Shown here one piece after another: positions 36,284 through 40,380 of a stretch of 40,380 bases of DNA. Both the position numbers and the translations under genes were made by a program. The stretch's first letter is position 1, and each line of letters opens with the position of its first letter. Under the pieces are notes generated by a model. It was given only the letters and a program-made list of their open reading frames with translations, had not been told where the DNA came from and did not search any database. This DNA comes from Planctomycetota bacterium (lineage in GTDB: Bacteria; Planctomycetota; Planctomycetia; Planctomycetales; Planctomycetaceae), in assembly GCA_027623235.1 (NCBI GenBank), contig JAQBVJ010000062.1, forward strand, positions 1 through 40,380. Reading direction: 5' to 3'.

Positions 36284-36454
36284 CGGGTTCTCCAGATGTG
36301 TTTGACAGTCCGTCCCGAATTCTTTTCGAGCCTGGTCTTTGAGTTCTTCCAGTCGCTTCCGCGCGTTCTGCAGGTTCGCGTCAGTACGAATGCGTTTCGG
36401 ATTGAGTTGGTCGTACCGCCGCCGAAGTTCCTCGATGGCTTGTGGTTCGGTCAT
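36284..36454 (-). pseudogene. Possible remnant of a small coiled-coil gene, in frame with the SMP-30 gene
   Basis: Fifty-seven codons before the SMP-30 start are open and in the same frame. They encode a charged, heptad-like helix (AIEELRRRYDQLNPKRI, then ARKRLEELKDQARKEFGTD) ending in a non-helical QTHLENP that overlaps the SMP-30 ribosome site. The segment reads like the first half of a small planctomycete coiled-coil protein that has lost its C-terminal half and stop codon. It precedes a normal Tat signal, so it is unlikely to be a functional N-terminal extension. An alternative is a short real gene whose stop was lost by a small deletion. Confidence 0.4.
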
Positions 36455-36517
36455 GGCGTCCGGTCGTGACCGTTTGATTGTGTCATCGTTTCGGCGATGT
36501 GCGCGTCAGCGTAGTCC

Positions 36518-37411
36518 TCAGCCAGCTCGATGAAAATCGAAGCCGAGGTCGAAGTTCGGCACCGTGTGAGTCAATGCTCCGATGCTGATTCGGTCGACGC
36601 CGGTCGCCGCGACGCCTCGAACCGTCAGCAGCGAGATTCCTCCCGAAGCTTCGAGAAGAATGCCTGGCGCGGACGCGTCGCGAATCTGAACGGCCTCTCG
36701 CAGTTGGTCCGTCGTCATGTTGTCAAGCAGAACGATGTCAGGGTGACCGTTGAGCACGTCGCGAAGCTGTTCCAGCGTGTCGACTTCAATTTCGACCGCT
36801 CGCCCCGGCGCGGATTCGCGTGCCTGCTTGACCGCCTCGGCCAGCGACGAGTTTCCAATCTGCTGAGACCAGGCGGCGATGTGATTGTCCTTGACCAGGA
36901 CGCCATCGTAGAGACCCATGCGATGGTTCGTTCCGCCGCCGGCCCACACCGCGTATTTTGCGAGTGTCCGCCAGCCGGGCAGAGTCTTGCGGGTGTCCAG
37001 GATGACGGCATTCGTACCGCGAACAGCCTCGACGTACTCGCGCGTCTGCGTCGCGATGCCACTCAGGTGAGTCAGAAAGTTGAGGACGGTTCGCTCGCCG
37101 GTGAGCAGTCCAGCCAGCGGCCCCGAGACCCTCGCAACGACATCGCCCGGTTGAACGAACGCGCCGTCTTTGACTTCCGGCACCCAGCCGACGACTCGGT
37201 CGAGCCGCTCGTAGACGAGATCTCCGATCGGCAAACCGGCGACAACTCCCGGCTGCCGCGCGACGACGTGTACCTCGGCGCAGTCTTCCGGCGAGATGAG
37301 CGCGTCGCAGGTCAGGTCGCTCGCCCCGGCGAGGTCTTCTGCGAGAGCAAGCTCGATGAGCCTCGCGGCCGCCGCCCGTTCAGATTCGCCAAATCGGAGA
37401 GGAGAGTTCAA
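36518..37411 (-). CDS. nadC: Nicotinate-nucleotide pyrophosphorylase (quinolinate phosphoribosyltransferase)
   Basis: A 297-residue NadC that converts quinolinate and PRPP to nicotinate mononucleotide in NAD synthesis. Key stretches are LSGIATQTREYVEAV, ILDTRKTLPGWRTLAKYAV (Arg and Lys of the active site), GGGTNHRMGLYDGVLVKDNHI, VEIEVDTLEQL, IVLLDNMT and LEASGGISL. The length fits the family. The start is TTG at 37411 without an obvious ribosome site. It is followed by the SMP-30 gene region about 60 bases downstream, and preceded by a palindromic repeat and fabH. Confidence 0.96.
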   Translation of the reverse strand: MNSPLRFGESERAAAARLIELALAEDLAGASDLTCDALISPEDCAEVHVVARQPGVVAGLPIGDLVYERLDRVVGWVPEVKDGAFVQPGDVVARVSGPLAGLLTGERTVLNFLTHLSGIATQTREYVEAVRGTNAVILDTRKTLPGWRTLAKYAVWAGGGTNHRMGLYDGVLVKDNHIAAWSQQIGNSSLAEAVKQARESAPGRAVEIEVDTLEQLRDVLNGHPDIVLLDNMTTDQLREAVQIRDASAPGILLEASGGISLLTVRGVAATGVDRISIGALTHTVPNFDLGFDFHRAG

Positions 37412-37460
37412 TGGAAATGCTCGCTGAACTGGCTTGACGTTGCCGCAAGCCAGGCACGAG

Positions 37461-37498
37461 CGTCGATCGACTCCCGCCTTCGCTCACGCTTCAGGTTT
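37461..37498. repeat. REP-like palindromic repeat, copy 3 (right arm only)
   Basis: CGTCGATCGACTCCCGCCTT followed by CGCTCACGCTTCAGGTTT matches the right half of the element at 25061-25098 with about seven differences. A left arm is not clearly preserved. It lies between fabH and nadC. Confidence 0.55.
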
Positions 37499-37518
37499 CG
37501 GAGGTGCGTCCCTCGGCA

Positions 37519-38589
37519 TTACCAGCGGAACAGTCCGGTGCCCCAGGTCAGTCCCGCTCCGAAACCGCACATCAGGATGAGGTCGCCTCGTTTGACTTTG
37601 CCGGCCTGAATCGCATCGTCGAGGCACAGAGGAATCGAAGCGGCCGACGTGTTGCCGTACTGGTCGATGTTCACGATGACTTTGTCGCGGGGAATTCCGA
37701 GTTTCTCCATCGCCGAATCCACGATCCGGATATTCGCCTGATGAATCAGGAAAAGGGACACGTCCTTCGCCGCGACTCCGGCTTGTTCCAGGATCAGCTC
37801 GATCGACTCGTCGACCGTCCGCACCGCCCACTTGAAGACGTTTCGCCCGTCCATCTGCAGAAAGTGGCTGCCAGTGGCCAGAGCTTCCGCGGTCGTGGGA
37901 ACCCGGGTTCCTCCGCTGGTGCACTCCAGAAGCGGGCCGCCACTGCCGTCGGAACCAAGCTGGTAACAGACGAGACCCTGATCGGGCTCACCCTTTTTCA
38001 TGATGACGGCCCCCGCTCCGTCACCAAACAACGGGGCGATGGTCCGGTCATTCGGATTGACGATGCGGCTGTTGCAGTCAGCTCCGATGAGCAGCGCCAG
38101 ATGGCTGTTTCCGGTCGCGACAAATTGTGCCCCGGTCACGAGCGTGTACATGAACCCCGAACAGGCCGCCTGGAGATCGACCGCCGGGCAATCCAGCCCG
38201 AGCTGATCCTGCACGAGACACGCTGTCGACGGACAAAGAAAATCCGGCGTAAAGGTTCCCACCAGAAGCAGATCGATCTCAGCCGGGTCGACTTCCGCTC
38301 GCTGGATCGCGCGACGAGCTGCCTCGACGGCGAGATCGCTCGTCGATTGCCCCTCCGGCGCGTACCGGCGTGAAAGGATTCCCGTACGCTGCTCGATCCA
38401 TTCCGGGTCGAAACCACGTTCGGTTTCGAGCTGCTGATTCGAAATCACCAGATCCGGGACGTACGTGCCGCACGAAACAATCTGAACGCCGGGAAGCGAT
38501 CTTGTTCGGTTCCTGATCAACTTCCTCTTCCCTGATCGCAGAATCGACGGTCCCGACCACAAATCGGGAAATTCCGTCAGGACCGGCAT
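37519..38589 (-). CDS. fabH: 3-oxoacyl-ACP synthase III (KASIII)
   Basis: A 356-residue FabH-type thiolase-fold enzyme that starts fatty acid synthesis by condensing acetyl-CoA with malonyl-ACP. The catalytic triad is visible: Cys143 (LQAACSGFMYTL), His283 (FLIHQANIRIV) and Asn313 (YGNTSAASIP). Also seen are GVQIVSCGTYVPD near the start, EQRTGILSRR and FGDGAGAV. The frame is open to 38709; I prefer ATG 38589, although this still leaves about 33 residues before the usual FabH start, and a TTG a little downstream is a further option. Neither rpmF nor plsX, the common neighbours, is next to it; nadC follows about 100 bp downstream. Confidence 0.94.
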   Translation of the reverse strand: MPVLTEFPDLWSGPSILRSGKRKLIRNRTRSLPGVQIVSCGTYVPDLVISNQQLETERGFDPEWIEQRTGILSRRYAPEGQSTSDLAVEAARRAIQRAEVDPAEIDLLLVGTFTPDFLCPSTACLVQDQLGLDCPAVDLQAACSGFMYTLVTGAQFVATGNSHLALLIGADCNSRIVNPNDRTIAPLFGDGAGAVIMKKGEPDQGLVCYQLGSDGSGGPLLECTSGGTRVPTTAEALATGSHFLQMDGRNVFKWAVRTVDESIELILEQAGVAAKDVSLFLIHQANIRIVDSAMEKLGIPRDKVIVNIDQYGNTSAASIPLCLDDAIQAGKVKRGDLILMCGFGAGLTWGTGLFRW

Positions 38590-39165
38590 CAGGAGTGCTT
38601 CGCGCCTCGCGGAGCCGGAGAGGGCTGGCGAGGACGTCGCTGGGTCGTATCCCCTTCCCCCGGAATAACTAAGCAGCAAAGTATAACCGTCGCCGGAATC
38701 CGAAACCACCGCGGCAGGAATTGCCGCACGATGCGATTTTGGGGGCTACTCTCCAGGTGGAGTGGCGGAGGCAGATCTACGCGCGGAATCTCCAGGGAGG
38801 CAGTCTCTCGAGCGATTTCACAGGTGAATGTCTCTTAAAACTCTGATTGGAAATGGTTTACGACGAATCGGAGTCCGGCGATGCCCTGGTTTTCCGGGAA
38901 CTGCCAGCCATTCCGAACCGTCCATGACCGACTGCCTGTGGTGTCTCACTGCCTAACCCGAAAGTACCTGACTAGCCGGTACGGCAGCACAATTCCTTAG
39001 ACTTCCACAGGCTCGTTCAGATGAGCAGCCAAAGCCCGAAACCCCGCTTTGCGTTTGCTGGGGAAGCCAGGTACGTTGGCAAGCTTAATCTGCGCAGACT
39101 GCGCTGATTTCCTGACCTAAATCCGATCCGGTCGTCTTTACTCATTCCACGACAGGGCTCACCCC
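38590..39165. other. Intergenic region upstream of the large exported protein
   Basis: These 576 bases separate the minus-strand fabH from the plus-strand partial gene, so both promoters should lie here. I see short hairpins such as TGCGCAG-A-CTGCGC near 39093-39107, but no gene, tRNA or clear promoter boxes. A 28-codon frame at 39019 has no ribosome site. Confidence 0.5.
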
Positions 39166-40380
39166 ATGTTTCTGACTCCCTGGCTTCGTTCCGTCCGGTC
39201 CCGTATCCGCAAGTCGAGCAACCGGTCCCGAACCCGTTCCGCCGCTCGAAAGGCCTCACCGGCCCCGAACCGCCTGGAATCGCTCGAGGATCGGACACTT
39301 CTTTCGACGATCACCTGGACCAATCGTGGCAACGCGCTCAACGACACCGACGAATTTGGATCGACTTTCGGCGCGAATGCCAATGTCGCTCGCGGCGTGG
39401 TCGATGCTGTGATTCAGCAGTGGGAAGACATCATCGTCGATTGGAACCGTCCGGGTGGCGGAAACAACATCGACATTGTCGTCAACATGAGCGCAGGGGG
39501 AACTGGCTTCGGTGGTGGTGCCGGGACCGGCTTCGATGCCAACGGGTATCCGACATCCGGTAATGTCACGTTGAACCGCGGGAACGACCTCAATGCCGAC
39601 GGACTGGGAGACGGAGGCGGCTGGTATCTGGATCCCAGGCCGTTCGACAACGTTGAATTTGACGGGATGATCCAGCACGCATTTACGGCCGACACGACCG
39701 CTGCCAGCCCCGCTGACGGTCTGGCGGATTTCTATACCGTCTTCAATCTTGAATTGACCCACGTCCTCGGGATTACGAGCAACCCTGTTTCACTGCTTCA
39801 CAATCCAATTAACGGACTGACGTTTGATACAAACATCCCGGACAACGCAGAGGCGGGCGGAGTCGGTGAGTACTTCGTGTTTGACGGTCCAAGCGTCACT
39901 CATCTCATGACGACAAATAACGGTGGCCCAGGGGGGCAGGATCGAGGTCGCATTGTTCACACGGCTGCAGAAAACGACCCGGCTCAACCGATTGCCTATA
40001 CCAGCTCGTTCCGGGGACCGTTGAATCTTCATGGAGCCGACGATCACGGAAACGCGATTTTCGAATTCAGCCGTCGATACGGCAACACGGATTATGTCGC
40101 GCTCATCATCCAGGATGCCTTCGGGGCGACAGTCAACACCCCGACGTCGTTCCAGGGAAACTTTTACCAGCAGCTGAATACAGCGACGGGTGAGCTCGTT
40201 ATTCGAGGCGGCGACAATGGCCTGAGCGATGACGTGATTTCGGTCACCGCCGACGGTACCAGCATCATCGTGTCGACCGATATTGGAAATGACACGGTCG
40301 GAACCGGCCCGGCTGGTGACGATTCCGATATCCCGGCCTATGTCACGACCTTTGATGCGACACTTGTGAATTCAATTCGG
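39166..40380 (+). CDS. Partial large exported protein with LEPR-XLL-like leader
   Basis: An open frame of 405 codons runs off the right edge with no stop. The N-terminus is strongly basic (Arg/Ser/Lys-rich, about 1-36) and leads into RLESLEDRTLLS, a variant of the planctomycete leader motif (LEPR-XLL type) found at the start of very large surface or secreted proteins. After it, TITWTNRG and the mostly hydrophilic Asp/Gly/Asn/Thr-rich sequence fit an extracellular protein. A stretch at residues 195-202 (LELTHVLG) resembles the zinc-protease motif HExxHxxG but lacks the first His. Beyond about residue 335, VIRGGDNGLSDDVISVTADG resembles calcium-binding-type repeat regions. Start ATG 39166; AGGG about ten bases upstream is a weak ribosome site. 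Confidence 0.88.
   Translation, partial: MFLTPWLRSVRSRIRKSSNRSRTRSAARKASPAPNRLESLEDRTLLSTITWTNRGNALNDTDEFGSTFGANANVARGVVDAVIQQWEDIIVDWNRPGGGNNIDIVVNMSAGGTGFGGGAGTGFDANGYPTSGNVTLNRGNDLNADGLGDGGGWYLDPRPFDNVEFDGMIQHAFTADTTAASPADGLADFYTVFNLELTHVLGITSNPVSLLHNPINGLTFDTNIPDNAEAGGVGEYFVFDGPSVTHLMTTNNGGPGGQDRGRIVHTAAENDPAQPIAYTSSFRGPLNLHGADDHGNAIFEFSRRYGNTDYVALIIQDAFGATVNTPTSFQGNFYQQLNTATGELVIRGGDNGLSDDVISVTADGTSIIVSTDIGNDTVGTGPAGDDSDIPAYVTTFDATLVNSIR

Noticed and set aside
36530..37609. 359-codon plus-strand frame opposite nadC
   Set aside because: NadC motifs are clear on the minus strand; the plus-strand product has the composition of a shadow frame.
39019..39105. 28-codon plus-strand frame upstream of the large exported protein
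   Set aside because: There is no ribosome site upstream and it overlaps a small hairpin; too short and unsupported to call.

Overview
The window looks like a chromosomal segment from a planctomycete (Planctomycetota, Planctomycetes class). It is GC-rich and carries several protein families typical of that phylum: two DUF1501 proteins with Tat-type signals, a DUF1549/DUF1553 protein with cytochrome-like Cys-His motifs, a DUF1559 protein, a DUF3500 protein, a fused SecDF, and at the right edge a large exported protein whose N-terminus ends in a planctomycete-type leader motif (LESLEDRTLLS). I saw no rRNA, tRNA, CRISPR array, phage gene or transposase. GTG and TTG starts are common, and many long open frames opposite real genes are GC-driven shadows.

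Layout. 1-231 is a cluster of palindromic intergenic repeats. 232-4804 (minus) holds a large membrane protein, a TatD-like hydrolase with a small partner gene, and an MFS exporter. 4932-9834 (minus) is the secretion/tRNA-modification group secDF, yajC, tgt, with a terminator-like hairpin between tgt and yajC. 9953-11983 (plus) is an exported TIM-barrel glycosidase-like protein. 12145-16508 (minus) holds a DUF1501 protein, a DUF3500 protein, a LOG-family protein and a STAS protein. 16730-19875 (minus) is a BlaI-type repressor, an M56 metallopeptidase and a DUF1559 protein. The last two are in one reading frame and are separated only by a TAG codon. A strong palindrome upstream of the repressor is a candidate operator. 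20312-21772 (plus) is a second DUF1501 protein.

21788-26170 holds a cupin and, divergent from it, a ribose/xylose-type ABC importer (binding protein, double ATPase, permease). The binding protein has its two halves in swapped order relative to the family, which is the most striking observation in the window. 26184-29482 (minus) is a DUF1549/DUF1553 protein followed by a lipoprotein. 29711-33185 (plus) is a tight three-gene set: an OPA-type organophosphate transporter, a LicC/PntC-like nucleotidyltransferase and a MetE C-domain-like methyltransferase. 33190-38589 (minus) holds an EamA transporter, a DusB-type tRNA dihydrouridine synthase, an SMP-30 family protein with a possible gene remnant fused upstream, nadC and a fabH-type ketoacyl synthase. 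39166 to the right edge (plus) is the partial large exported protein, with a degenerate zinc-protease motif.

Most of the window is housekeeping and ordinary planctomycete gene content, not an obvious defence or mobile island. The points worth checking are the permuted binding protein, the TAG-split M56/DUF1559 gene with its putative operator, the gene remnant before the SMP-30 gene, and the palindromic repeat families.
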